A stretch of 64,000 nt of DNA from assembly GCF_026891035.1 (NCBI RefSeq), contig NZ_JAPTGG010000016.1, positions 1-64,000 on the forward strand, written 5' to 3'. A model generated the notes under the pieces. It saw only the letters and a program-made list of their open reading frames with translations. It was not told where the DNA came from and ran no database searches. Both the position numbers and the translations under genes were made by a program. Source of the DNA: Dasania phycosphaerae. GTDB taxonomy: Bacteria; Pseudomonadota; Gammaproteobacteria; Pseudomonadales; Dasaniaceae. Positions 24,443 through 35,300 of the stretch are shown piece by piece. Each line of letters starts with the position of its first letter. Position 1 is the stretch's first letter.

Positions 24443-27400
24443 TTAAGATACCATTTGATTCTCTTTAGTTATTTCTTTTGGTTTGCGGTAAGCCATCCGG
24501 TATAGGCCTGGCAGTACTAGTAACGTTAATAAGGTAGAAGAGATGATTCCTCCTATGACTACGGTCGCTAAGGGGCGCTGCACTTCTGCACCCGTGCTGG
24601 TGTTAAGAGCCATGGGTAGAAAACCCAGCGCTGCTACCAGAGCCACCATCAATATGGGACGTAGCCGCAACATTGCACCTTGTTGTATCGACGTATCGAT
24701 ATCATCACCTTGCTTCAAGCTGTCTCTAAATGCTGACACCATCATCACGCCTGTGAGTACGGAGACACCACATAGGGTAATAAACCCTACGCCTGCAGTA
24801 ATAGACAAGGGAATATCTCGTAGCCAAAGTGCAATAACACCGCCGGTCAGAGCTAATGGAACACCACTAAAAACCAGTGCTGCATCTTTAGCAGAGCCAA
24901 AGGTCATCATGAGCAGAGCAAAAATCATCACTAGCGTAATAGGTACTAATAAACTTAATCGTTCAGTGGCAGATTGCAGCTGCTCAAACGTGCCGCCGTA
25001 TGCCAACCAATATCCCGGTGGTAAAGTCACTTGCCGTTCAATCTGCGCTTGCACATCGGTAACAAAGCCACCCAAATCACGGCCTCGTACATTGGCACTC
25101 ACCACCAGACGGCGTTTACCGTTTTCCCGGGAAATTTGGTTCGGTCCCGGAGCAAGGCTGAGTGTTGCCACTTCATTAAGTGGAACATAACCTCCTTGCG
25201 GTAGTGGTATTGGCAAGCGCTCCAGGGCTCGTAAGTCGTTGCGGATTTTCTCAGCTACCCTGACAACAATAGTGAAACGCCTGTCTCCCTCAAATATCAA
25301 CCCAGCCTCTTCACCGCCTGTTGCAGCGGCTAATACCTCTTGCACATCGGCAACATTAAGGCCGTAGCGATACAGAGCAGAACGATTGGCCTCGACCGAC
25401 AATATGGGCAGTCCAGAAACCTGTTCGACTTTGACACCTTCGGCACCTTCAATGCCGTTGAGTACGGCGGCAATCTCTGTACCTGATTTCAATAGCTGAT
25501 CAAGCTCATCGCCATAAATTTTAATACCCAGGTCTGACCTAACACCGGAGATAAGTTCGTTAAAACGCAGTTGAATCGGTTGGCTGATTTCGAAGGCGTT
25601 ACCGGGGATGAGCGCCAGTTTCTGTTGAATATCATCCAGTAACTGGGCTTTGGATTTATCGGGATCAGGCCAGTCAGCGTGATCCTTTAACATCACATAG
25701 CCATCCGAAATATTGGGTCCCATGGGATCACTGGCAACTTCAGCGGTGCCGACTCGCGAAAAGTAGGTTTTCACCTCCGGTATTTCCAGCACTGCACGTT
25801 CAAGTTTAAACTGCATGTCTAGCGATTGCGTGAGACTGGTGCCGGGAATGCGCAACGCCTGAATGGCGATATCACCCTCATCCAGATTAGGGATAAACTC
25901 GGTGCCCATTTTTGTGGCCAGCCCACCAACGCCGATGACAAAAAGGACTGCACCGGCTAACACGCCTAATCGAAATTTGAGTACCCAAGCTAAAATTGGG
26001 GTATAGGCACGTTTTGATTCGCGAACAATGATGTTGTCTTTTTCTTCAATATGGCCACTGAGCAACAGTGCCACCGCAGCGGGTACAAAGGTTAATGAAA
26101 GCACCAGGGCGGACAATAAGGCAATAATTACAGCCATGGCCATGGGCGTAAACATTTTCCCTTCCACTCCGGTGAGTGCGAGGATGGGTAAATTAACCAA
26201 AATCACGACTAGCACGCTGATCAAACTTGGTGTGAACACCTCACGTGTCGCAGAGAAAACGGTTTGGAAGCGTTCATCCAAGTTAAGTATGCGGCCCAGA
26301 TGATGCTGCCGGCCAGCCAGTCTTAGAATGCAGTTCTCCACAATAATGACAGCACCATCGACGATAAGGCCAAAATCCAGTGCCCCCAAACTCATCAAGT
26401 TGGCACTGACCTTGGTCTGTACCATGCCAGTCATAAGCATCAGCATGGAGAGCGGAATGACCATCGCGGTGAGCAATGCGGCGCGAACATTGCCAAGCAT
26501 GACTAATAAAACTACGACGACCAGAACCGCACCTTCAAGCAGGTTTTTCTGTACGGTCGCAATGGTTTTATCGACCAGAACGGTTCGGTTATAGACCGGT
26601 TCGGCAGTGATGCCTTTGGGTAGTGTTTTATTAATCGCTACCAGCTTTGCGGACACCGCTTCTGAAACGCTGCGACTATTTCCGCCCAGTAGCATGACAG
26701 CTGTGCCGAGTACGGTTTCTTCGCCGTCGCGGGTTGCGGCCCCGGTTCGGAGTTGTTTGCCAAAACCGACCTCGGCTACATCTGCGACGGTTATCGGAAT
26801 ACCATCTTTGTGGGCGACTATAACCTGTTGAATGCCAGCAATATCGGCTACTTGTCCCGGCGCTCGAATCAGGTATTGCTCACCATTTTTTTCTATGTAT
26901 CCCGCACCCACATTGGCATTATTTTTTTCTATCGCTTCAACTAAGTCGTCAAAGCTGAGGTCGAACGCCAACAGCTGAGACGGATCTGGGGTGATATGAA
27001 ATTCCTTTTCAAAACCCCCAATGGTATTTATCTCTGTCACGCCTGGCACCAATCGTAATTGAGGGCGAATGACCCAATCCTGCAAGGTGCGCAGTGCGGT
27101 GGCATCGTATTTCTCACCATTGGGCTGGCGAGCATCCTCGTCTGCATGAACAGCGTAGTGAAAGATTTCGCCAAGACCAGTTGCAACCGGCCCCATCACT
27201 GGTTCAATACCTGATGGCATATCGCTTTTGGCCTGCTGCAATCGTTCATTGATCAGGTTGCGAGCAAAGTAAATATCCGTACCTTTCTCAAACACGACAG
27301 TGACTTGAGAGAGCGCGTATCTCGATAGGGAGCGAGTACTTTCCACATAAGGTAAACCCGTGATCGCAAGCTCGACTAAATAGGTGATGCGTTGCTCAAC

Positions 27401-27580
27401 TTCCAGCGGTGAATAACCGGGTGCCTCGGTATTGATTTGTACCTGAACATTGGTGATATCGGGTACCGCATCAATCGGCAGGTTTTGATAGTTCCAGATA
27501 CCCAGTGCACTGACGACGAGCACAAAAAACATCACCAGCCAACGGCGGGTAATAGAAAATTGAATAAGTTTATCGATCAT
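24443..27580 (-). CDS. czcA: CzcA-type heavy-metal RND efflux pump
   Basis: 1045 residues, full length for the HME-RND family. Typical start MIDKLIQFSITRRWLV and PIDAVPDITNVQVQINTEAPG. The fourth transmembrane helix has DFGLIVDGAVIIVEN (about 399-413) with two Asp and one Glu, the divalent-cation (Zn/Co/Cd) signature, in contrast to the monovalent type of the cusA gene at 32350. It takes metal from periplasm and cytoplasm out through the CzcC channel using the proton gradient. It lies in a minus-strand operon with czcB and czcC upstream; about 100 bases separate it from czcB. Confidence 0.92.
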   Translation of the reverse strand: MIDKLIQFSITRRWLVMFFVLVVSALGIWNYQNLPIDAVPDITNVQVQINTEAPGYSPLEVEQRITYLVELAITGLPYVESTRSLSRYALSQVTVVFEKGTDIYFARNLINERLQQAKSDMPSGIEPVMGPVATGLGEIFHYAVHADEDARQPNGEKYDATALRTLQDWVIRPQLRLVPGVTEINTIGGFEKEFHITPDPSQLLAFDLSFDDLVEAIEKNNANVGAGYIEKNGEQYLIRAPGQVADIAGIQQVIVAHKDGIPITVADVAEVGFGKQLRTGAATRDGEETVLGTAVMLLGGNSRSVSEAVSAKLVAINKTLPKGITAEPVYNRTVLVDKTIATVQKNLLEGAVLVVVVLLVMLGNVRAALLTAMVIPLSMLMLMTGMVQTKVSANLMSLGALDFGLIVDGAVIIVENCILRLAGRQHHLGRILNLDERFQTVFSATREVFTPSLISVLVVILVNLPILALTGVEGKMFTPMAMAVIIALLSALVLSLTFVPAAVALLLSGHIEEKDNIIVRESKRAYTPILAWVLKFRLGVLAGAVLFVIGVGGLATKMGTEFIPNLDEGDIAIQALRIPGTSLTQSLDMQFKLERAVLEIPEVKTYFSRVGTAEVASDPMGPNISDGYVMLKDHADWPDPDKSKAQLLDDIQQKLALIPGNAFEISQPIQLRFNELISGVRSDLGIKIYGDELDQLLKSGTEIAAVLNGIEGAEGVKVEQVSGLPILSVEANRSALYRYGLNVADVQEVLAAATGGEEAGLIFEGDRRFTIVVRVAEKIRNDLRALERLPIPLPQGGYVPLNEVATLSLAPGPNQISRENGKRRLVVSANVRGRDLGGFVTDVQAQIERQVTLPPGYWLAYGGTFEQLQSATERLSLLVPITLVMIFALLMMTFGSAKDAALVFSGVPLALTGGVIALWLRDIPLSITAGVGFITLCGVSVLTGVMMVSAFRDSLKQGDDIDTSIQQGAMLRLRPILMVALVAALGFLPMALNTSTGAEVQRPLATVVIGGIISSTLLTLLVLPGLYRMAYRKPKEITKENQMVS

Positions 27581-27682
27581 AGCGAGGCCCTTTTATGGTT
27601 TCGAGCTATTTCCAGTACTACAAAATGACCTAGTGCTGGTGGCAAAGGATTACGACTGTGAATCGTAATGCGTAGGATGTGA

Positions 27683-28618
27683 TTAATGGCCATGCTCAGC
27701 ATCCTCCTTGCCCATTTCAGATTTCAAAACAAAGCTATTTGTGGCGACATAGGTTTCGCCAGCATTCAACCCAGACAGTACTTCACTGGTTTCACCATCG
27801 GTGCGTCCGAGAGTGATCGTGCGCGGCTCAAAACCTTCTTCTCCTTGTACGAAGATAACCGTTTCTCCTTCCACCAGCTGCACCGCTTCACTCTGAATAA
27901 CGGTGGATACAGCTGCTTCTGACAGAGTGATTTCAGCATTAACAAAAAGTCCCGGCTTCCACAGATTATCTGTATTGTTAAGCAGAACGCGTACTGTAGT
28001 GGCTTGGTTGGCACTATTACCCTGAGGGGCGATATAGATAATTTCCCCTTCGCCAGTGGCGGGGTTGTTCGCGCTCTTTATCTTAACGGCTTGCCCTAAC
28101 ACTGCTTTGGCTACATCTTTTGGAAACAATGATATATCTACCCAGACGGTAGAAAAGTCTTCAACAACAAACAAAACCCTATCCGCTGTTTGCTCGCCAA
28201 TGTTGGCGTTACGTTTCGTAATGACGCCGTTGAGTGCTGAAAGAACAGGGTATATTTTTAAGCTTTCATTCGCTTCAACCGTGACAAGCAATTCACCTTT
28301 AGTCACTTGATCGCCAATTTTCTTGTTAACTGAGCGGATCACACCCTCAAACCGGGCACCGACTGACTGTACTTGTTCTGCGTTGCTCTTGATGACGCCG
28401 TACACGGGTAACGCCTCTCGAATATTGCCAGATCCGACCTGAGAGAGGTTGATTCCGGCATGCTTGATTTGCTCTTGTGTGAGTTCTATGTGGCCCTCAT
28501 CATGCTCTTCCTCTGCGCCAGGATCGTTTTCTGCTAGTGCCAGTGTTGACGTGAAACAGAGTGTAAAAGTGAAAATCGCAGTAATGATCGGTGTTTTAAT
28601 AGTCTCGTTTATATTCAT
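27683..28618 (-). CDS. czcB: CzcB-type periplasmic adaptor of the RND pump
   Basis: 311 residues with a signal peptide (about 1-29, ending ALAEND). It begins with an acidic/His stretch (EEEHDEGHIEL) that could bind metal. Adaptor motifs: YGVIKSNAEQVQSVGARFEG, GDQVTKGELLVTVEANE (lipoyl-like) and a beta-barrel region VWVDISLFPKD. It links CzcA to the outer-membrane channel. It ends in the His-rich KEDAEHGH. It overlaps the end of czcC by four bases. Confidence 0.9.
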   Translation of the reverse strand: MNINETIKTPIITAIFTFTLCFTSTLALAENDPGAEEEHDEGHIELTQEQIKHAGINLSQVGSGNIREALPVYGVIKSNAEQVQSVGARFEGVIRSVNKKIGDQVTKGELLVTVEANESLKIYPVLSALNGVITKRNANIGEQTADRVLFVVEDFSTVWVDISLFPKDVAKAVLGQAVKIKSANNPATGEGEIIYIAPQGNSANQATTVRVLLNNTDNLWKPGLFVNAEITLSEAAVSTVIQSEAVQLVEGETVIFVQGEEGFEPRTITLGRTDGETSEVLSGLNAGETYVATNSFVLKSEMGKEDAEHGH

Positions 28619-29955
28619 CGTACTGATCCTGAAAATTTGGTTGAATCACCATATTGCGTGGCGGATAAGGGCTCTGCTGTGAGCTGTTCAATTTCGGTGC
28701 CATAGGTGAGTGCTGATGAGGCTGATTCGATCAGCGTGCGCCGGGCATTGAGTAACTCCTGCCTTGCGGACACGTATTCCAGATAACCATAGCGGCCTCT
28801 TTGGTACGCCGTCTGTGTTTCTTTTAGCGCATCACTCAGTGCAGGGATAATGGTACTTTGCAATTCTTTTGCGGCGATAATGGCTTGCCTTCTGTTGTGA
28901 AATGCCCGAAATAATTGTGTGTGCATGCTCAGCAATGCCACTTCTTTTTGCACATATATTTCGTTGCGCTGGGCGAGTGCTGTTGATACAGCCCCCGAAT
29001 TTCTGCTCGAAGAGAACAGCGGCATACTAAACCCGGCAACCAGTGCTGAATCATCGTTTGCTTGGAATCGACGCACGCCTACCGACCAGCTGATATCCGC
29101 TTTCGACTGTGTTTTGGCAACGCGGATTTCCGCATCCCTGAGTCGCTCTTCAGCCGCAAAAATTCGGATAGCCGGATTTTTCTCCATTTTTGCAAACAGC
29201 GTGTTAAATTCAACGTCAGTGCCAAAGTGGTATAAATCACCTTCAACACGCGCAAAATTGGGTGATGTATCGCCCCAGAGCGCAGCGAGCGATACTTTTA
29301 AGTAATCAAGCTGTTGTTGCGTGGACAATAGCGTGAGTCGCGCTTGCGCGGCTGCGGCTTGAGCGCGCTTTACCTCGGCATCGGGCGTTGCACCGGCGTT
29401 GGCACGTTTTTTCACGATATTGAGCGTTTCACCGGCAAGCTCATTCGCTTCTTTTGCCAGAGAGACCTGCTCTTGTACAGCGAGCACATCCACATAGCGT
29501 CGAGTCACTTCGCCTAGCAATTCCAAAGATTCCACTTGTCGCTGTGCATCGAGCACAGACCGACCACTAGAAACAATACCTCGTCGGGCAGCGCGTTTGT
29601 CGCCCATTTCTAAAACAGACGAGAGCGAAACAGTGAGTTCTGCACCATCAAAGCCACTGAACTCATTGGAACCAGAAAAATTCTCTGCCTCAAATCCCAG
29701 CTCATAGGCTGGTTTTAACTCAGCTATTTTCATCTGCCCGTTCAGCGCAGTGTTACGAAAATCAAATACCTTGAGGGATGGGTTTTGTTCGATGGTACGC
29801 TTTAGTGCTGTGTTGAGCGTAAGGGTATTGTTTGTAGATTCAGCTTGAGCAAAAGAGATTTGCCAGCCGATGAATAAGCAGATAAATATCAGCTTTTTAA
29901 AGCCGCAGTGTGTGTGCCGTACGAATCTCGTAGGCGTAAAAAAAGGAGTAACCAT
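28615..29955 (-). CDS. czcC: CzcC-type outer-membrane channel (TolC family)
   Basis: 446 residues. N-terminal signal at about 16-38 (ending SFAQAES), then the OEP repeat pattern: TLNTALKRTIEQNPSLKVF, IAELKPAYELGFEAENFSG, and a second half with VAKTQSKADISWSVGVRRF and LEYVSARQELLNARRTL. It forms the trimeric outer-membrane duct for CzcAB. It is the first gene of czcCBA on the minus strand. The start at 29955 was kept because no better ATG lies before the signal peptide; a later GTG or TTG is possible. Confidence 0.9.
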   Translation of the reverse strand: MVTPFFTPTRFVRHTHCGFKKLIFICLFIGWQISFAQAESTNNTLTLNTALKRTIEQNPSLKVFDFRNTALNGQMKIAELKPAYELGFEAENFSGSNEFSGFDGAELTVSLSSVLEMGDKRAARRGIVSSGRSVLDAQRQVESLELLGEVTRRYVDVLAVQEQVSLAKEANELAGETLNIVKKRANAGATPDAEVKRAQAAAAQARLTLLSTQQQLDYLKVSLAALWGDTSPNFARVEGDLYHFGTDVEFNTLFAKMEKNPAIRIFAAEERLRDAEIRVAKTQSKADISWSVGVRRFQANDDSALVAGFSMPLFSSSRNSGAVSTALAQRNEIYVQKEVALLSMHTQLFRAFHNRRQAIIAAKELQSTIIPALSDALKETQTAYQRGRYGYLEYVSARQELLNARRTLIESASSALTYGTEIEQLTAEPLSATQYGDSTKFSGSVR

Positions 29956-30044
29956 GTGAAAAATCCACGTTTAATTTAATAGACGAAATCATGCTGAGCG
30001 TTGCGGGTCTAGCCGCAATGCCATTAAATTGAGGTAAACGTAGG

Positions 30045-30404
30045 TTAGACTTGGGGGGGGCGGTAGAAGGAAAACAGAGGGCCGTTAGGAATAGCATCCG
30101 TGTATTGTGTTTTGAATAAAGGGGTATTAGGTGAAGATGAGAATGACACGAGCGAGTGAACTAGCTGCCCATGATGACAGAAGCCGCAGTGGTCGCAGTT
30201 ATCAATATTAACGAGCCGTGCAGAATTTTTGGCATCTATTTCGTTAACTTGTAATTCACTTTGAACAATATCAGTTTGGTCATAATCACTTGCGAAGGGA
30301 GTCGCTGGAAATGTGGATAGCGTTTCATGGTTATCGGCAAAAGCCAGCACTGATTGACAGGCAATCAGTGCTATAAGCAAATACGATATCCAATGTTTAG
30401 TCAC
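30045..30404 (-). CDS. Small secreted Cys/His-rich protein upstream of czcC
   Basis: 119 residues with a signal peptide (about 1-23, ending VLAFAD). The core NIDNCDHCGFCHHGQLVH is a dense metal-binding motif (three Cys, several His). It ends SFYRPPQV. Proteins of this kind (CzcI/CopL-like) are found directly upstream of metal efflux operons and are thought to bind or sense metal in the periplasm. It is about 90 bases upstream of czcC on the same strand, and two other small proteins in the window share the terminal Y-x-PP ending. Confidence 0.7.
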   Translation of the reverse strand: MTKHWISYLLIALIACQSVLAFADNHETLSTFPATPFASDYDQTDIVQSELQVNEIDAKNSARLVNIDNCDHCGFCHHGQLVHSLVSFSSSPNTPLFKTQYTDAIPNGPLFSFYRPPQV

Positions 30405-30463
30405 AGAGTAACCTATAAGTTAATGTAGTCTTTCATCAGTCTGTCTTTGAAAATCCTAATCGT

Positions 30464-31354
30464 TCAGGATTTTAACTTCAAAATTCGTTGTGCGCCAATG
30501 AATACAATTATGGCAATAATCAGGCCAATGACCAAGTCAGGATAGCGTGATCCCGTCGCCGCGACAAGTACACCAGCTAAAATAACGCCCACATTGGCTA
30601 CTACGTCATTCGCTGAGAAAATCCAGCTGGCCTTCATGTGGGCCCCGTCGTCCTTGCTTTTCGCTATCAACATCAAACATGTAACGTTGGCTGCCAAAGC
30701 AACAAGTCCAAAACTCATCATAAGTATTGAGTCGGGTTCGCTGCCAAATATAAACCGTCGTAACACTTCACTTAGCGCACCTAAAGCTAACACTACCTGC
30801 AGCCAACCGGAAAAGTGAGCTGCATGCAGTTTCCTTTGGGCACTGTGTCCTACAGCATAGAGTGCCACACCATAGACCGCAGCATCGGCGAACATATCCA
30901 GAGAGTCTGCAATGAGCCCGGTGGATTGTGCCAACCAACCGACAAATAATTCAATAACAAACATGGTGGCGTTAATTGCCAATAGCCATTTGAGGATGGT
31001 GCCTTCTTTTAGATTCGCCGTATTCGCAGACGCCAGAGCTTGCGAGAACTCACTGCGATCAATGTTGAGAGTGCTGTCAAGCTTGGTTCCCAGACCAAGT
31101 GATTCTAACCGTGACTGTATATCTTCCAGATTGCTGTTGTGAAACACCCTCAGCTTTCGGTTTGGTGTGTCAAACTCAAGTGCTACTTCCTGTTCAAGGC
31201 CTTCCAGGGCCATTCGAATTAAACGTTCTTCTGAGGGGCAATCCATCTTAGCGACCACGAATTGGCTGACATAGGCGTTTTCAGCGTCCCTGGGGTGCAA
31301 AATATCACCATTTTCGACTTTGTTTGCTGATTGCCAACTATCTTGAGCAGTCAT
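30464..31354 (-). CDS. Cation transporter with N-terminal HMA-like domain (CDF type)
   Basis: 296 residues. The N-terminal 90 residues form a ferredoxin-like metal-associated domain with VVAKMDCPSEERLIRMALEG, the MDCxxEE variant, not the classical CxxC. The rest is a cation diffusion facilitator: GLIADSLDMFADA and IFSANDVVANVGV carry the paired acidic residues of the zinc site. It would export Zn/Cd/Pb to the periplasm. Transcription is from a CadR-type promoter at 31387-31417, divergent from the MerR-family gene at 31435. Confidence 0.85.
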   Translation of the reverse strand: MTAQDSWQSANKVENGDILHPRDAENAYVSQFVVAKMDCPSEERLIRMALEGLEQEVALEFDTPNRKLRVFHNSNLEDIQSRLESLGLGTKLDSTLNIDRSEFSQALASANTANLKEGTILKWLLAINATMFVIELFVGWLAQSTGLIADSLDMFADAAVYGVALYAVGHSAQRKLHAAHFSGWLQVVLALGALSEVLRRFIFGSEPDSILMMSFGLVALAANVTCLMLIAKSKDDGAHMKASWIFSANDVVANVGVILAGVLVAATGSRYPDLVIGLIIAIIVFIGAQRILKLKS

Positions 31355-31386
31355 CGTACAACTCTTTTTTACTTTGAATGGATCGA

Positions 31387-31417
31387 TGTTTAAACTCTAT
31401 AGCCACTATAGAGTCAA
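31387..31417 (-). promoter_or_regulatory. CadR/MerR-type operator and promoter for the cation transporter
   Basis: On the minus strand, TTGACT (31412-31417) and TAAACA (31387-31392) are separated by 19 bp, the long spacer typical of MerR-activated promoters. A perfect dyad ACTCTATAG-CCA-CTATAGAGT (31394-31414) fills the spacer, close to known CadR/PbrR boxes. Metal-bound regulator would untwist the spacer and start transcription towards the transporter gene at 31354. Confidence 0.8.
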
Positions 31418-31434
31418 GTATTGAGGTGTGCGCA

Positions 31435-31833
31435 GTGAAAATTGGTGAACTAGCCAAGTTAACAGGGTGTTCTGTACAGTCCATACGGCATTACGAAAAA
31501 GAAAAATTATTACCGTCGATGCGGCGCAGTAACGGTAATTTTCGCTTGTATGACCTAGCAACTGTAGAGCAGCTCAAGTTCATTAAGCATTGTCGTAATC
31601 TTGATCTCTCGCTGGCTGAAATTCGGCAACTTATTGAGCTAAACCAGCAACCAGGTATGCAGTGTGATGATGTGAATAACATGGTTGATACTCATATCGA
31701 GCAAGTAGCATTACGTATAAAAGAGCTGCAGCATCTTCAAAAGCAATTAAAATCACTGCGCAACAGTTGTTCAACTAGCCGTACTGTAAAAGAGTGTGGT
31801 ATTCTGCTAAATTTATCAGCGAATCAAAAATGA
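31435..31833 (+). CDS. cadR: CadR-like Cd/Pb(/Zn)-responsive MerR regulator
   Basis: 132 residues from GTG 31435; GAGG at 31423-31426 is well placed, and the product then begins with the family start MKIGELAKLTGC. An upstream in-frame ATG at 31378 would pass through the operator and is rejected. Winged HTH: GCSVQSIRHYEKEKLLP and NFRLYDLATVEQL. The three metal-binding cysteines of CadR are present: QCDDVN (near residue 77), LRNSCS and ECGIL near the C-terminus. It should activate the divergent transporter gene in Cd, Pb or Zn. It runs opposite to its target, with the shared operator between them. Confidence 0.88.
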   Translation: MKIGELAKLTGCSVQSIRHYEKEKLLPSMRRSNGNFRLYDLATVEQLKFIKHCRNLDLSLAEIRQLIELNQQPGMQCDDVNNMVDTHIEQVALRIKELQHLQKQLKSLRNSCSTSRTVKECGILLNLSANQK

Positions 31834-32349
31834 CTAATGATGTGAACTTGGTTAGAGCGCTATTTCTGTTGCGACTTTTGTCTGAGTTTTGATTGAAGAA
31901 TAAATAATACGAAAACAAATAAAATTAATGCTTGAGAAAATAATCCTTGCCACGTGACTTAACACCAATCCAGCCAAATTAAAAATGAACGGGTAGTCGG
32001 CTTTCGTTCGTTCGTTCGTTGGCAAGATTACACGACAATGTTTTTCAACTTCAACTTCAACTTCAACCGGATGCCGGTGTTGATCAAAGCGCTCATGGCG
32101 TCAGCGTAGATAATGCTGGCTGGCATGCCGACGTACCAAAAAGATTGTCGGATGGATTATCCTGCAAACGACCAATAATCATGGTGTCGAGCATGACATG
32201 CATACCCGACACATGGATCTACAGGTACTGGAAAGCATTTTGAGAGTTACGGTCTTACGCCAGTGCCGCTAGTGGTTCTCGACGTTGATGTTTAGCTAAT
32301 CTCTGGAATGGGACTTAGCCTTTATCCGTAATTTCAAAACTTGTAGTCT
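31834..32349. other. Gap of about 500 bases between cadR and the cus genes
   Basis: No supported gene. Short frames here do not resemble known proteins. The stretch holds the tandem repeats listed separately (32003-32067), and their position between two metal modules suggests an old recombination junction or a decayed gene. No terminator or transposase end was recognised. Confidence 0.4.
32003..32067. repeat. Two short tandem repeats, TTCG x4 and TTCAAC x4
   Basis: TTCG is repeated four times at 32003-32018, followed by a partial copy. After 25 bases, TTCAAC is repeated four times at 32044-32067. Both are perfect arrays and could vary in number by replication slippage. They lie in a gene-free stretch. 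Confidence 0.8.
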
Positions 32350-35300
32350 CTAGAAATTATCGCGTATAAATTTTTTACGCCATAAAAAATAAATAGCAGG
32401 GACAACTAGCAACGTTAGAATAACCGCACTGATCATTCCTCCGACCATCGGTGCAGCGATACGGCTCATAACTTCGGAGCCGGTACCTGTGCCGAATAAG
32501 ATGGGCAGTAAGCCTGCAACTATTGCCGCAGCTGTCATCATCACTGGCCGTACGCGCATTCCAGCACCTTGTAGTACGGACTTTGAGAGTATGTCCTCGG
32601 TTGGTGTGATGTTTTCTGCTTCACAGTCAGCTAACATTTGATGGTAAGCCTGATTAAGGTAAACCAGCATAATTACGCCAATTTCTACTGCCACACCTGC
32701 AAGAGCGATAAAACCAACGCCAACAGCAACGGAGAAGTTAAATCCTTGTAAGTACATAAGCCAAATGCTGCCAACCATTGCAAGTGGTAGGGTGCCCATA
32801 ATAATTCCAACCTCAACAAAATTACGGAAGTTAATAAACAGTAGCACCACAATGATAGCTAGCGTTAAAGGAACTACGTAAGTCAGTTTCGCTTTGGCTC
32901 GCTGCATATACTCAAATTGCCCAGACCAAGCAATAGAATAACCGGGGGGTAATACCAGTTGATCGGCAACTACTTGTTGAGCGTGATCCACATAACTACC
33001 GACATCAATTCCCTCTATGTCGATAAATGACCAGCCGTTTAGACGGGCATTTTCACTCTTAATTGCAGGAGGGCCATCTTCAATAAATATATCAGTAACT
33101 GCTCCAAGTGAAATACGCTGCCCTGATGGAGTCACGATAGGTAATAATGCCAACTGTTCCGGTGAATTACGATAATCTTGAGGATATCTAACATTAATAG
33201 GGTAGCGTTCTAGCCCTTCAACAGTTTGTGATACATTCATACCGCCAATAGCCGAGGCAATTACGTCTTGCACATCGGCAATATTAAGACCATAACGTGC
33301 GGCTTTTTCACGCTGAATATCCACTTTAATATAACGGCCACCGGCTACGCGCTCAGAATAAACTGATGCTGTACCAGGCACCTCTTTAAGTATGGTTTCG
33401 AGCTGTTGGCCAATCTCTTGAATCTGTAATAATTTAGGGCCAGCAATTTTAATACCTACAGGAGTTTTAATGCCGGTGGCGAGCATGTCAATGCGGGTTT
33501 TAATAGGCATAACCCATGCATTGGTGACACCGGGAAATTTAACCAGCGCATCAAGTTCTTTTTTCAGACTTTCCGTTGTGACACCTTCACGCCATTGATC
33601 ACGAGGCTTTAGTTGAATAAAAGTTTCTATCATAGTAAGTGGGGCGGGATCAGTAGCAGTATCTGCGCGACCTACTTTACCAAACACCGTTTTTACTTCC
33701 GGTACGGTATAAATGAGTTTATCGGTCTGTTGTAGTAATTCACGCGCCTTGCCTATAGATATTCCCGGAAAAGTGGTGGGCATATACATTAAGTCACCTT
33801 CATCGAGAGGTGGGATAAACTCACTACCAATCTTATTTAATGGCCAAATGCCTGCTAATAACACGAGGAATGCAAGTGCCAGTGTGGTTTTAGGACGTGC
33901 TAATACCTTTTTCAATACTGGCATATAGGCTTTGGTTAAAACACGGTTAATGGGGTTTTTGTGTTCTGGAAGAATTTTTCCTCGAATAAAATAGCCCATT
34001 AGTACAGGCACTAGCGTAATTGCCAGTATCGCTGAGGCCGCCATGGCATAGGTTTTAGTGAAGGCCAATGGCGAGAACATACGCCCTTCTTGTGCTTCAA
34101 GAGTAAATACTGGAACGAAACTAACGGTAATAATCAACAAGCTAAAAAACAATGCTGGGCCCACTTCTGCCGCAGAGTCAGCTACGATTTTCCAACGGTT
34201 TTCTGGAGTGATGGGTGTACGCTCCATGTGTTTATGCATGTTTTCTATCATTACGATAGCGCCATCGATCATAGCTCCGATAGCGATAGCTATGCCGCCT
34301 AAAGACATAATGTTGGCATTTAAACCCTGCAGGTGCATGACGATAAAGGCGGCTAAAATACCAACAGGTAAGCTAAAAATGGCAACCAATGATGAACGAA
34401 CATGAAATAGAAACACTATGCAGACTAATGCTACAACAAGAAATTCTTCCAGCAATTTAAAACCTAGATTATTAACCGCGCGTTCGATTAGACCGCTGCG
34501 GTCATAAACCGTTATCACTTCAACGCCGTCTGGAAGCCCTTTTTTTAATTGTTTTAATTTTTCCTTAACACCGTTAATAGTTTGCTGGGCGTTTTCACCA
34601 AAACGCATAATGATAATTCCACCCGCGACTTCGCCTTCGCCATTCAGTTCAGCTACACCACGACGCATCTGCGGGCCAGTACCTATATCAGCGACATCTT
34701 TAAGTAGTAGAGGAGTTCCATTTTGGTTAACCCCTAGTGGAATATTACCTATGTTTTCTTTATTTTTTAAATACCCAGAGGCACGGACCATATATTCAGC
34801 TTCTGCCATTTCTACAACTGAAGCGCCAATTTCCTGATTACCTCTTTTAATGGCTGTTTTAATATGCGACAGAGGTATGCCGAAGGCTCGTAATTTATCT
34901 GGATCAACTCTAACCTGGTATTGTTTTACCATGCCACCTAAAGAAGTTACTTCAGAAACACCTGGCACGGTTTGCAGCTCATATTTTAAAAACCAATCCT
35001 GCAAGCTACGTAGTTGGCTGATATCATTTTTCCCGGTTTTATCAACCAGCGCGTATAAATATACCCAACCAACGCCAGTGGCATCTGGCCCGAGTTGTGG
35101 TCTGGCCTCTGCGGGGAGGTTGGGAGCGACTTGACTTAAATATTCCAGTACCCGCGAACGAGCCCAGTATAAATCGGTGTCTTCATCGAAGATGACATAA
35201 ACATAGGAATCTCCAAAAAACGAATAGCCACGTACAGTAACTGCACCAGGGACAGATAGCATGGCTGTTGTTAAGGGGTATGTGACTTGATCTTCTACAA

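Noticed and set aside
31378..31434. Longer start for the CadR-like gene
   Set aside because: It would translate through the operator; GTG 31435 has GAGG upstream and gives the family's normal N-terminus.
32019..32243. 74-residue frame in the gap before the cus genes
   Set aside because: It is made partly of translated tandem repeats and has no ribosome site or recognisable family.
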